A DNA stretch of 64,000 nt from Mangifera indica. Its lineage: Eukaryota > Streptophyta > Magnoliopsida > Sapindales > Anacardiaceae. The translations under genes were made by a program, and so were the position numbers. Every line of letters starts with the position of its first letter. Position 1 is the stretch's first letter. Positions 9,789 to 22,432 of this stretch are shown here, piece by piece. Under the pieces are notes generated by a model. That model made no database searches. It had not been told where the DNA came from and saw only the letters and a program-made list of their open reading frames with translations. The stretch is from positions 3,348,001 to 3,412,000 of the forward strand of contig NC_058150.1 in assembly GCF_011075055.1 (NCBI RefSeq), written 5' to 3'.

Positions 9789-11780
9789 TCATGAGTTGAC
9801 ATTATTTACTTGAATCGTCAAAACTCAAAAACATAGTTTTGTTTAGGTTAATCAGGAGAAGTTTTCTTTGGGTTTTGTGCTTGTCTTTTTTTTTTTTCTT
9901 CAATTAGTATCAGAGTACTTGATAAAGATGCTGATGTACAAAGTTGATGATATATTTATGAAATGGTAGTGTAGTTTTAGTCAGAATTTTGTCTTTGGTT
10001 TTGATCAGAGAGAAGTTTTTAATGTATTTTATACATAATTTCTCAAGTTTATCTCTTTGTTAGTGCTTGTATCAGGAATGAAATGATTGATTAGATGTAT
10101 TCTCAATAATCTTGGAACAGTTTGAGACTATTTTTTGCCAAGTAAAACGGAGTAATTGCCATTTGCTATTGAATAGATAAAATTTTGGATCGAATACCTA
10201 AAACCTCTCTAGTATCTCAAACTAATGCCACTCAAACTATGCTGGGCATCTCCAGTTTTATGTTGCATGTGCTATTCTGCATATTTCTGCTCCTACAATT
10301 TTGTAGCCTTACTTAGCCTAGAAGAAAGTGGCACTGCGATATTTAACCAGAGTACATTATAAATATGCTGTCTGATCTGATGCCTGTTTCTCTCTTGTCA
10401 TCTCATCAGTCAGAAAGAAACCCCCTTTTTCTCCATTAATTATGAAAATCCCTCTTATGGATTTTACTTGTTAAATTAAAATGAACCCACTTTCTTTTTG
10501 TACTAGGGTACGTGGGTTTTGGTTTGCAAACGTGAGAGGATTCAGAAAACCTGAGCAGGCAGCCAAAAGGTTTGTGGTGAAAGTAAAATCTTTTTCATGG
10601 CTGAGATGCTGCACGGATGCTTCCCTACATCTGATATTTTTTCTTTTTTTGGGGTTTTTTTTATTAATAATTATTCTCTGCCACCTCTCTGCCTTTAATC
10701 TTCTTCTTCTTCTATCTATGACCCACTAAGCCATGCAAGTTCCTAGTAATGCTAGCTTGTTTTCACATTGTAAAAAGACAAAGAAATGGGAGGCGAAAGA
10801 CTAGAATCCTATGACAAGTTTGGTATTGAATATATAAACTATTAAATGCTTTCAAGCACTCATGAGAAAGACACCCCTTAATTGTGAAATTTTTTATTTG
10901 ATTTGAGTTTTTTACGGATCAATTCTATTTGAATTAGATCATTCTTTCAGAAAAATTCTAATGATACTAAATTGATAAAATTTTGAATCATACTAAACAA
11001 AAAAATATTTAAATTTAGTGATTGATCTCTCATAACTATTATATCAAATAAATTAAGAATTTAATATTGAAATATTATTTCAAAGGATTTAAACTCTTAT
11101 TTTTTTATATTTAAAATTTTCTCTACTATTACTTAAATTACCCATTAAATACTATTTTATGATTTGGGTTTGTGGATAAGATTTCAAGCATGTTTATGGT
11201 ATTCCAAGCACTCAATTTGTTTATAGTGGAGACAGAATGTGATCATCCTCTCAAGGGTTGTCAACTTGTCTTTGCTTATAAAGATTTCTAGGGATTAGGA
11301 GCCTTTAATAAAGCATATAGTAAAGCTGTGGACTTGCTTTGTCATACTATGTTCTCTTTTTTTTTTAAATTGGGTTATTAAATTCAATTTTGTTTCCCTT
11401 TAATTTGTTTGCATCTGGTCAATCTCTCGTGGAATCACTTCAATTCTTGTAGCTATCCCGGGAGCAACATATTGACCACCATGTCCTCACAAAATTTCCT
11501 TCTATTTTAATATAATCTTATATTTGGCTTTCTCTATCAACAACATCCCATCCCATCGATATCATCTTAATTTTTTGTGGATTTAAGGCTATAAGAATGA
11601 AACGCCAAAATTTTTAGTGAGAAACTTTGGTATATTTATAAAATTTTAATTTATTAAATATAATAATTATAGATTCAACCACTAAATTATAAGATTTACT
11701 TATCTAATTAATTTAAATGGGTTTTTCAGATAACAAATATATAAAATCTTAATTTTCATTTTATTTATAATAATCATATT

Positions 11781-11822
<42 letters not shown>

Positions 11823-12174
11823 ATCAATATTCGTTTGGTATTATTGAGTTTTATAAGTCACACAGGCAAAGGGGTACAGAATTTAATGGGTTGATTTTTT
11901 AGAACTGAATATTTATTTCAACATACATAATTTTTCTCGTCTTCCTAGGTTGATTCTCTTGGAAAAAAAATTTATAATTATAATTTTGATTCGTCTAATA
12001 AATAATTTATTGAATGAGATATTATTATACGATCAACTGAATTTCTGGGGTCGCTCCGTTCCCCAGTTGGGGACTTTATTTGAAGGCCGAGTAGTCATTT
12101 TCTATCCCAATTTCATCTAACAATACGTTTATTTTTAATTATATAAATATATATATATGTTTTTTTATATACAA
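9789..12174. other. SMR 3' UTR and AT-rich spacer
   Basis: After the SMR stop there is a probable 3' UTR of a few hundred bases. The rest is AT-rich with homopolymer runs. The 82-codon open frame near 10481-10729 has no recognisable protein features and I do not call it. No gene is seen. Confidence 0.5.
11788..11820. repeat. (TA)n microsatellite
   Basis: An uninterrupted TA dinucleotide run of about 15 units. Confidence 0.9.
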
Positions 12175-12965
12175 GTTAAAAGATTATTTCTTATCCTAGA
12201 TTTGATGTAAACTCACTTTTTTATTTGGTAATTTTTAAAAATTTAAATATAAAATATTTTATTAAATTTTATTATTATTATCAGAAATAAAATTATTATT
12301 TAATAAAAATATTTAAAAAATTATAAATATATCACATTGTAGCCTACTAGATTTAAAAACTAGTATTTTACCCCACCAGCATTGAAAACTAATAATTTTA
12401 CCCCACTTTCCTCTCTTTAAGGTTTGAAAAATTAATATTTCTCTCTTAAGGTTTTTGTTGCATTTACCAATGATTGGAGACTACGATATTCTCCCTCCCT
12501 CACAGTTTTTCTCTTAGCCATCATCCATTTTCGACCATCACTGACCAATGCAAGAAGAGATCTCAATCTTTTCATTGTGCTGTCATGTGATGAAGAGATC
12601 TAGGTTTCTTTGTGCGTTGGCGAGTGATGACTAATGATGATCAGAAATGGATAGTGGCTAAGAGAGAAGTTGGGAGGAAGAGAGAATGTCGTCGTCAATA
12701 GCTACTACAAAAACCCTTGTGAGGAAATGTTGATTTTTCAAATATTGGGTGGGGAAGGTGAGATAAAATTGTTAATTTTTAAGCTCGGTGAGGGTAAAAT
12801 GTGATCAATTTATAGTTTTTAAAATATTTTTATTAAATAACGATTTTTCCTCTTATAATAACAGTAAAATTTAACAGAAATATATGTATTTAAATTTTCA
12901 AAAGTTACAGAGATGAAAAAGTGAGTTTGCACTAAACCTTGGGGGTGGAAAATAATTGTTTGGCC
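12175..12965. mobile_element. Old foldback element of the MULE-related family, about 790 bp
   Basis: The right end reads AAACCTTGGGGGTGGAAAATAATTGTTTGGCC, an eroded form of the MULE terminus. Reverse-complementing the right half aligns with the left half over some 300 bases (the pattern TAAATTTT...AAAATTATTATTTAATAAAAATATTT occurs in both arms in opposite orientation, as do the TTTTACCCCACC-type segments). The left end has lost the GGCC. Flanks TTATATACA and TTATACATA are at best an imperfect target duplication. It has no coding capacity. Confidence 0.75.
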
Positions 12966-14735
12966 TTATACATATTATTATATGATTTAATAATTTAAAG
13001 TTAAAAATAAAATAATACTTGTTCATATACTATTATAAGGGTATTAATTTGTTTATAGTATTAAAGTTATAAATGTTATTTCTCCTATTATATATTGCAC
13101 AATCAGATAAAAATATCCTTTAAACTCTAATTTTAACAGACCGTCATTTTATCCTAATATGCATTCAGCCGATTATAAATTAATTCACCATTAAAATTTA
13201 ATATTGGATTTTAATTTTGCTCTAATGGTAAAGTCAATTAAAGCCACATCTTATTATGAATTGAGATAGAGGTAGAGTCAAATTAAACTGAGCTCGAATT
13301 TATCTCATTTTAGTATAGTCAAACTAAAATTCATTTCAAATGTATTTGAGTTTAGTTTGTTTGAGAAGAGTTGAACTCCAATTTGACTTGAGTTTAAATT
13401 TGGTTTAATAATAAATCAATATTATTTTAATGTGTATAAATAAAAAAAACGTCATTTTAGTGATTTTTATTAAAATTTTTAAGCTGATAAGCTTTACAAG
13501 CTGTATACCCTTAAAATTCGAGTTCGAACTCAAAAATATTGAACTTTCAAACTTGAACAAAATTTATTTTAAATTTGTTTAAGTTAAATTCAAGTTTGAA
13601 TTTAAATAAACTCAATTTGAATTCGATTTTAATTTTAACTAAAGATACCATAGAGTCAACAATGTACTGTTGTATTGTAATATAATTAATTTGGAAATTA
13701 AAACTCTTTAATATGACGCAAAGGATCATTGTTCTATGCCCATCTAAATCTCCAATCATACAACATGCAAATTAATTAACTAGATTAATTAGTCAACATG
13801 AAAATTATTATTATTTTTTAATACATAAAAATGGAATATATAAACTTAAAATATAGTTGAAAATAGTTTGACATAGATTTACTCTCTTGAACCTCCTTCA
13901 TCATTATTAATGTAATTAATAAAGGTTAAAACTTGATTAGACCTAAAAAATAATTAAGAGAAACGATCATTAAATAAAATCTTTCAACATAATTGACTTA
14001 CAAAAAAACATAAGATTACGGACTGAGCAGATGGACATGTAAAAACATAACTGGAGAATAGGAGAGAATCCAATGTTGGTAAAAAAGGACCTCAACCCAG
14101 AGAATCCTAAGTTATTCAACTTTCAAATAATTTACATATTATTTTTTTATTATTATTATAAATATTCTCAAAATAAACACTCATGAGTATGAAAATTGGA
14201 TAAGACCGATCTATCTGATTGATTAAATAGAAATTTATAAATTAAAATAGTTTTAATTTATTTAAAAATTATTTTTAGAATTAAATTACTTTGAACTGAA
14301 TTAAATCATTTAAATTATCCGATTGAATTAGATAAAAAATCGAGTTTGATCTAATATAAAAAATAATTTTTTTAAAATTATTATTAATTAAACCCGCAAC
14401 ATTATATATCAATTTTAAATATATAATATTAAATTAAACTTATTTTAATATTAAAATATTTTAAATAATATATTTAATAATAAATTATATAAAATTATTT
14501 TTAAATAATTAATTAACCTAATCATCAATCCGATTACTGATAGGACAAAACTGCCTCTTTTATTGATCCTTATCCAGCTCTATTATAAAATCATTGTAAA
14601 AAATGATAAGGTTTAAAATTAAATAGTACAAATTTGGTATCGATTTTTGTACCTTAGCCGTGGTCGTCAATTTTGACTTTTCTTTTACGCGGTTTAGCCC
14701 TAAGCCCATTTTCTACCTGCCCGGTCTGCCCGACA
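12966..14735. other. AT-rich spacer with degenerate repeats
   Basis: No gene. Between about 13260 and 13640 there are two facing stretches rich in GAGTTYGAACTC-like words (for example GAGTTCGAACTC near 13520), typical of decayed plant transposon sequence. The 70-codon open frame at 13547-13759 is low-complexity and is not called. Confidence 0.45.
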
Positions 14736-14806
14736 TTTTCGCGCCAAACCGACTCTTCACCTCTAAATGAAAATTTCGCGCCATTTTTGAGAATTTGCCC
14801 GCGAAA
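14736..14806. promoter_or_regulatory. Cluster of three E2F-type sites with no gene attached
   Basis: TTTTCGCGCCAAA (14736-14748), TTTCGCGCC (14774-14782) and GCCCGCGAAA (14797-14806, reverse of TTTCGCGGGC) all match TTTSSCGS within 71 bases. The surrounding 150 bases are much more GC-rich than the flanks, as in a promoter. No start codon followed by a plausible protein is seen within 2 kb on either side. Confidence 0.5.
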
Positions 14807-15594
14807 TGCGGGGTAAGGCCGGCTATGATATTTATATTTTGAATAAATTTCTTTTATGTTTTTATAAGGAAAAAAATATTAAAATATCTTTCTGATAATT
14901 ATCTGGGAGGTTCCGTTATTTTAATTGAATTTAAAAAATTATTAAATTTTGGTGAAACATTTTGGATAAGATCATTTATTTAGGTGAGGTGATTGAGATA
15001 CAGCTTTTGCTCATGGGTTGGCCCCACACATAGCGAATCTGGACCGTTGAAAAGGGTCAAGTGGGTAGGCAGGTGATGGGCTAATTTGGGAAAAGTAAAA
15101 AGCAAGTTTATCAGAGACGTCAACTTGGGGTGTCCTTTTTGAGATTGTGAAATCAGTTGATTGGTTTGACGTGGTGGTGGGACTTATTGTTATAATATGC
15201 TCTCTCTATTTATTTTAGAAATTAAATTAAATAAAACAAATAGGGAAAGTAAGTTTAAAACTAACATTTTTTGGAACGTAAGTCCATAACCACCATTCTC
15301 ATTTACCACAAAATTGATTGACAAAATCGAGATTGAATAAGATGAAATTCGTTTTTGGTTTGGACTCATCCAGTATAAAAAAATACTAGTAATTCTTGTT
15401 TTGCTTGTTTCATGATTTAAAAGTTTGTGATCAATTCATAATTAGTTCGGATTCACATGAATATGTCAGATTTGACTCGAATTTACATGAGATATTTAGT
15501 TCAACTCTTGTAAACGATGTCGTTTCATTTTAATTTTTTTTAATGAAGCAAGTTGTACTCAGCTCGTGATTTTATACTTTTTTCCATTAATTGA

Positions 15595-15745
15595 AACAAT
15601 AATATTATATGATAATTTTTGTGTATAATTTTATATACAAACAATGATATATTATTATATGATTGTGTGTTATTTTATATTTAATTTTTAATTATTTAAT
15701 TATATAATAATGTGATATTATTTATCTATAAAATTATGTATCTAA
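15595..15745. mobile_element. AT-rich MITE-like sequence
   Basis: About 150 bases with facing ATATATTATTATATGAT / ATTATATAATAATGTGAT blocks and outer TGTATAATTTTATATAC / TATAAAATTATGTAT words. Similar sequences occur at 16497-16665, 52500-52695 and 55445-55570. Confidence 0.45.
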
Positions 15746-16496
15746 CACTACTTTAATTGAAAACTCATGCTTCGAATCTAAAATTCTAATTGAAGACTTG
15801 ATTTTGTGATCTTAATGAAGATTTTTAAAAGAAAATTTATTGAGATATTGACTTATTAAATGGTTCACACAGAGAGAAGAAATAGATTTTGTATTTGAAA
15901 GTTTTTTTGAATATGTTATATATTTAGGAAAAATAAGTTATTTTTTAATTGATTTGTTGTTGTTATGATTGATTAAACTTGTATTTCAATAAATATGCTA
16001 AAGATCTGTGGTTTAGGTGTTATTTGGGTATGAGTTTTAGTTAATATTTTTAAAATCAAATTAATAATCGAATTAATTATTTTATCAATTTATAATTCGA
16101 TTAATTCAATCAAACAATTAATCGGTTTAATTTTAGCTTACTTTAAAAGATTTAGCTAGAGATTTGGGTTTAGGGTTTAAGGTTGAAGTCTAATTTTGGA
16201 TGACAAATGAAGATTCACTCAAAGTACGAAGTTATCCAAAAGTAGCCAACACCTTGGGATTTTATCCAACTAAACTTATTTATGAATAATAATTTTTAAC
16301 TTAATCAGTTAATCTCACGGGATGTTAATTCAAATCCAGGTTTAATCTCTAGTTGTTGGCAGAAATTAATTTCATCACATTTATTACTCTGAAAACTCTT
16401 TTTTGTTCGAATTTGCCAAATGACACTAACTTTAACTTCCATTTGCGTGACACCTACTACAACGAAAAATACTAACTTTTTAATATAATATAATAA

Positions 16497-16665
16497 AAAA
16501 TTATTTTTAAAAGAATAATATTATATACATTATTTTATATTCAAATAATAATATATTATTATATAATTAAATAATAAAAAATTTAAAATAAATTAATCTC
16601 TAATCACAAAATAACACATTATTATTTATATATAAAATTGTATATAAAAATTATACACACGATTT
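16497..16665. mobile_element. AT-rich MITE-like sequence
   Basis: Same architecture as 15595-15745: internal TATATTATTATATAATTAAATAAT facing TAATCACAAAATAACACATTATTATTTATATATAAAATT (parts quoted loosely), with outer TATATACA-type words. Confidence 0.45.
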
Positions 16666-17896
16666 TATTATTTTGAAAATATTTTGAAAAGTTGAACCAT
16701 AATGGATAAGATTGTAATATTCTCTCTCTCTTATTGTTAACTTTTGCTTGTTTTATGTTCGAATGCCGTCACGCTTTCTACTGATTTCCCAACCCACCCA
16801 CAAAATGCACAAACGTTAACACAGCTTCCCTGTACCCACCGATCACCACTACCAACTACAAGTATGCATTAGCCCAAATTTCCTCAAACTCAAAAGCTCC
16901 ACCACCATAAACGAGCTCGTGATACATTTGACAAATCAAGATTCTCACCCATGAAGGAGTGAATATGAACATGTAAGCCTGGCTTTCATAAGTGAGATTA
17001 CGGTCACTAAACAACCAGAGAGTTGATGTTTCATGGCAATTAACACCGATTAAAGCAATGGAAATCCTCTAGTATCGTCATAGGTTGTGTCTTTATCACA
17101 ACCAAATCAATAATGTTGCTAAGCATCTGTCACGCCACAAGAAAGGGGCATTTCTGTTGATTCCCATCACTATAAAGAAAATGTTTATATGACTGATCCA
17201 CAGTATGCTACAACAAACTTAAGTGTGTTCTATATGCCCAGTTACAACATTCACACATGCAAGAGCAAGAAAGCACATATGTGATTATACAAGAGCAAAC
17301 TCATACCCCTCACACACGCGTGTCTGAAAGCGTGAGAGGCTAAAATCTTTCATGCAGCATGACAGTGAATTATCTCCCCACAATCTGGTCAATTTGGGGA
17401 TGAAGTTTCAATCTCTGAGTTGATTAGGTTTTTGATCTATTCACATGAGCCGATACTAGCTATGAAGCAACACTGAACTCATTCAAGGGAAGCAATCTAA
17501 TCATAGGCATATGAGATGATTAAACAATTTGTTACAATCAACTAGGTACATCAACCTGGGATTGTTAAATTTATTTGCTTTGATTGTCATTTTTAACAGA
17601 TATTTTAGAAGGCTAATATTAAATAATTGCGGCATGTAGTGCCCTGCTCATAATCCTGTCCACTAGCAAATCTTTGCCATCAGAAGCCCCCTTAATTTAA
17701 CATTAGGAACGCAGTATGGTCTTAAGATAGAAAAATCACACAACTGAGAATACCTAGGTCTCTAAATGTGGCTCAAATCTATATACCAGCATGCAAGTCA
17801 GATAAGATGACATATAGATTGAATTAAAATTCCCAGGATCTTCCAATTTGCAGGTCTAATAGTCGTTAACAAACAGACAAATTTGGTTGACACATG

Positions 17897-20800
17897 TTAA
17901 CAAGCATAAAATAAAATCTGAACACATAATACCCAGCAAGGAAGGTGAACCATACCTATATAGAGGTAAGTAGCACTGTTCCATGCCCAAAGGGACTCAA
18001 CCCAATTCCAGAAGTCACCAGCATTAATGCCACTGAAGCCTTCAAACATACCCTTCAATATAAAATATGTAGCTGGGGGGAAAGTGATAACCACAAGAAC
18101 CAGATTGCAAATTGCCCTTGAAAAACTTAGGAATCTCCTGCCTTTGACATCAAGTTTCAGAGAATGAGCCATCAGAGATGTTGGGACCATTAATAAAGCC
18201 CCAAATTCAGCAGTAGCAAAATTAATCACAGACATGAGACCCAAGCCAATGAAGAGAGCTGAGATAGTCACTGATTTCAAGATGGCCCATTCTTCTTGAG
18301 GTTGAAGTCCACACAATTGAGAAAATGGAGAACCCAAAATCCAGTTTAAGACTACCAGGCTGAGCACTGAAAGCAGAAACCAGAGATGAAAGTTGGTTGT
18401 TGAGGGGCAATTGGGTATTTGGGAGATGAAATATGGAAGTAAAGACACCATAGCACCCCATAAGTGCACTATAAACACACTTTTGGCTGAATTAAGCCAT
18501 TTCCATGATCTGAGAACACTGCCAAACTCATCATCAGCAGCAGACTTTTCTTTCTCTGAAGTAGGAGTCAAATTATGAGTCTCAGCATAGAGAGATGCGG
18601 CAACCACAGGAAGTGGTGCTACAAGGAGAGCAAATGAGATCATGTAGACTCCAATCGACACAAACTTACTAGGAGATGTTAACAAGTATAGGAAAAATGA
18701 CTGGTGAAACTTCTCAAGGAGGTTATTTACTGATCGTATAACTCCTTCAATCAACCTGAGTCAAGCAATTGGAAAACTTTCAGCTCAAAATGACAAAAAA
18801 TGTGTGAATTATCTAGCTTTTAATGGATGAGAGGGGTTGCAAATATCCAAATCATGGCAATTTAAGACGCAAGCAATAAATGTATCACATGCTATATTTT
18901 GCCATATTATTTGTACATTAGAGGGATTATTTTCTGGAATTGATGATGCTTACCCCCAGCAGAAAAAAAAGAACTGAGCTTAAAGATATTTTTATCTTTG
19001 TAAAACTAACTATATTATCAAATTAAGCCCAACAAGGTAATATAAAGATTGATGATATTAAAACCACCTGATTAAAAGGCAATGAATAAACAAATCATAT
19101 TAGAGAGATAAAAAGACATACATGGATAATTTCAATCATAAACATACAAGGTATGATACATCCATCAGCCTTTTATATACATTGAAAATAAACAAACCCA
19201 AAGCCCCACAGCCCCAAGAACCACATGGGTTGAGATTTGAGAAAAAGAGAAATTTCACTTGAGCCAGTAGTGCCTTAAACCAACTTAGTGATAGAAATTT
19301 CTGTTGTCTCAAAAGCAATACCATGTAGCAACCAAATATTGAAACCTTCACGATTATAGTATAATCATTATACCACCAGAATGCATTGACAGTAGAAAAT
19401 CCAACTTAAATGAGAAAAAGGAAGAAGTCTTAGAGAGAACTGACCGGCCACCTTGTAGAAGGAAGTCATTACGCCTGTCCTCGTTATTAAAAGAAACTCT
19501 AGGTGAAATTTCTAAAGTTATTGCATCAACTTGGTAATCACGAAAAGCACCATGGGGACCTGTGGGAACACCGATTGCCTAAAAGAGGAAAAAAGAATAT
19601 ATATATCATAAGCAAATACCCAGTGGTTAAGGAGATCTGAAAACACAAACATTAGGTGTAATGAGACGTAACAAATATCCAGCAAAGACCCACTCCCCCA
19701 GTGTGTGTGTGCACAATGAGGAGAGAGAGAGAGAATGCAGAAGAAATAACTACCTGATAATATAATGAACTTGCAAGCGTAGCACATCCTTCAATATAAT
19801 CTGCCACTGGGATACCAAATTTCCAATCAGGATTCAAGCTTTTCACAAATTTTCCAAGTGATTCAAACATTTCACCCAAAATCTTCAGCCATTTGGAGTT
19901 AAGTAGAGACCAAAATTTCTCTACCTTTACATGATAACCTTGCCTATGTACAGCTAAATAATTCACTATGTTGATGAGGTCCAAGTTTGGCATCTGGCCA
20001 TTGGATGCCTCAGCAAAAATACTAAGAGTGTCCTGGACTTCATTTCTATAAGCAACCTTCAAGACCAAGGCAGCAGCCATAGTCCCAGCGCGCCTAAATT
20101 CATAGGATATCAATCTTTCTAAATTTGAATTTTCATTCAATTCCAATATATTACTTCCATCATCACACAATTCCGTATTTAGTATGCTCAAATCACTAAA
20201 TACTGGAGTGTGATAATCTCTTAGCCAAGAAGTAACAGCAGCATATTCTCCATACTGAGAATCAGCAACAAGCCATATAATATCTTTGGCCAGCCAAGTA
20301 ACTTGGGTAAGCAAGGAAAATACTGAGTACGCAATGCCCAAGGACAAAGCCTCTCGCACACCACCCTTGACAGAATTATAGGGAGTCACCAAGACAATAG
20401 CTTCCTTCCCATCACCACGAGGTGCTCTTATTACTCCAACAGTGTTTAAACCATAAGATGCACAACTAAAGTTCTCTTGTAATATCCCAGAGTCAGGGCT
20501 AGAGAAAAAACGCAGTGGATGAAATTCATTAGCTTGAGGGTGGAATTTGTGATAATTAACTTCAGCACCCAAGTTAGATATATACTGGGCTATGAGTCTT
20601 CGACTTTCGCTGTCATAAACAGAAGCAATATAAAACACAAAATTGCATCGATGACTTTGATTTTTTTTTTTTTACATAAATAGGGTGAAGGGACATCTAG
20701 AATATGATTTTACAACACAAAAAAGAAAAAAATATGAAGATTAAAGGTCATACAGAAATCCTTAAATAAATACCAGCACACCACACACCACTCACTAGTG

Positions 20801-21782
20801 TGCTTGATTAAAATTATTAAACATTAAAACAATAGAGTAGAAGGTAACTAAATGCCAAGCTACATACCTTTAAAAGAAATGATGGCATTTTAAGAACTAC
20901 CACAAAAAGAAGACATCATATTTGTCCAGCTAATTTTGGAAGCATCTGGATAAGAAAATCCTAATTACCTCAACAAGCATACTATCACTTAAATTCTCCA
21001 ATCACACTCATAGCTATCATCACAATTAGAGATTAAAACAGAAACTTTCAACAGAAATCTAAATAAACAAGCCAAGCACTCACAGGACTTTCAAAATAAA
21101 AGTTTAGGAGTCTTCTAGTAAATTCATATTCAAGCACTAGTAGCCCTAAAATATATTTGAACCACTTTTTGGAGCTAGAAAGACAGCCCCGTTAACAGAA
21201 TAGCAAACTAAGTCCCAAAAAAAAAAAAAAAAAGGAGAGGCTAAGTGAGCTGAAACGAAATTTAATTTCTCAACCAAAGTAGAAATGACATACATGGCTG
21301 CAGTGGAAGGTTTCGAATACAAGCTAGTGATATCCTTAATCAATTCATTTGCCTCAGAAACTTCCTGATTAGAAATCATGGAACTCGCAGAACCTGTAAA
21401 AAAAAAAAAAAATCAGCAAACATGACTAACAAGAAAAAAAACCCCACTAAATTAAAAAGATACAAATAATGGAACCTAGTGACCTGGCATGAGAGCGTTT
21501 TCGGAAATGTAGGTTTTTTTGGCAAGAACAGGTAAGAGTAACAGAGCCAAAACTCCTGCTGTACAGCAGACTACGCTGAAAACCAGAAAAAAATAAGAGA
21601 ATAAAAATAAAAGAGTTAAGCTAAATTAAACAGATCTAAAGAAATGAAAAATTGGATATAAGAGACTTATAGTGACATCGGTACCTGACAAGGAGACTGT
21701 GTGAGATGAGCAAGACTCCCAAACGCACGATTGGCCTTTGTCTCATCTTAGGAACTTGGTTCTGAATCTCAGTAGTGGCCAT
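17897..21782 (-). CDS. GPAA1: GPI transamidase component GAA1 (GPAA1), 712 aa
   Basis: Six exons on the minus strand: 21782-21685, 21575-21484, 21393-21294, 20609-19754, 19578-19445 and 18755-17897. All joins keep phase with GT-AG borders and the total is 2,139 nt including TAA at 17897-17899, which supports the model. The N-terminal exons give one membrane segment (VVCCTAGVLALLLLPVL). The large exon 4 (codons about 97-382) encodes the lumenal M28-peptidase-like Gaa1 region, with motifs such as NLGAEVNYHKFH and VGVIRAPRGDGKEAIVLVTP. The last exon (from about codon 427) has the multi-pass membrane region starting GRLIEGVIRSVNNLLEKFHQ. In the ER membrane this subunit helps the transamidase attach GPI anchors to proteins. 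The C-terminal 20 residues depend on reading exon 6 through to the stop; a donor inside ATAG|GTATGG would change only the tail. Confidence 0.93.
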
Positions 21783-22432
21783 GATTAATCCACAACGAAC
21801 ACAACGATGATATTATGAAATGCTTGTTGCTGCTAGTCAGGCGCCAATTTGCTTGATAGTTGACCCAATACAAAACCAAAGGTAAGAATAGAAAATTTGT
21901 TAAGAAAAGCTTATTGTTGAAAATGGAAACACAAATCAGACAACACACTTAAATTGAGAGATCACGACCTCAAATATCTGGTTTATCAGTTGAAACTAAA
22001 ATTTGAAAATAAAAAATATAAATTGTGGTGATGGAAAGACAAAAGAGAGAAAAAATTACTTGCTTGACTGATTCTAGTAGGGAGGGACGACTGACGATAG
22101 ACATTGCAGAAGATGGGTAGAACTGATGGAGCAGGCTATCGGGTTGGAAAAAGGAACCGGGGAGAAGCCCGAAATGGGGGAATAAAATGACCCAGCTTAG
22201 CAAGGTCCAATGGGCCAATCGGGTCGGCCATGGTTTAGATTAGACTTTTGGGTAAAAGCGACGCCGTACTAAGGCAATCAGTTCAGTTCACCTGACTCCG
22301 CATCGTTTATGGCCATCTCTCTGTTCTACCTCCGCGTATTTCCGAAGTTCAAAGAAAAAATCTCCCACCAAAAATGATCATTAATTATAAAATTACATAA
22401 ACAACCCTTTCCTGTTCTCTAATTTTCACCTG
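21783..22432. promoter_or_regulatory. Shared upstream region of GPAA1 and ABCB26 (650 bp)
   Basis: The two start codons face away from each other across 650 bases, so this spacer must contain both promoters and leaders. It is more GC-rich near 22090-22340. No clear TATA box was found in either direction. The small open frames here do not resemble proteins. Confidence 0.6.

Larger units (their letters stand above)
14807..17896. other. Spacer downstream of GPAA1, no gene seen
   Basis: AT-rich with MITE-like stretches (about 15595-15745 and 16497-16665). From about 16740 to 17896 base composition becomes more balanced, and part of this is probably the GPAA1 3' UTR or degraded unique sequence. 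I could not find a conserved protein in either strand. Confidence 0.45.

Noticed and set aside
10481..10729. 82-codon open frame downstream of SMR
   Set aside because: The end is an encoded T-run and there is no recognisable domain or supporting splice or promoter signal.
16740..17896. Possible pseudogene or RNA gene in the better-balanced sequence downstream of GPAA1
   Set aside because: No conserved frame on either strand and no tRNA or rRNA motif could be recognised.
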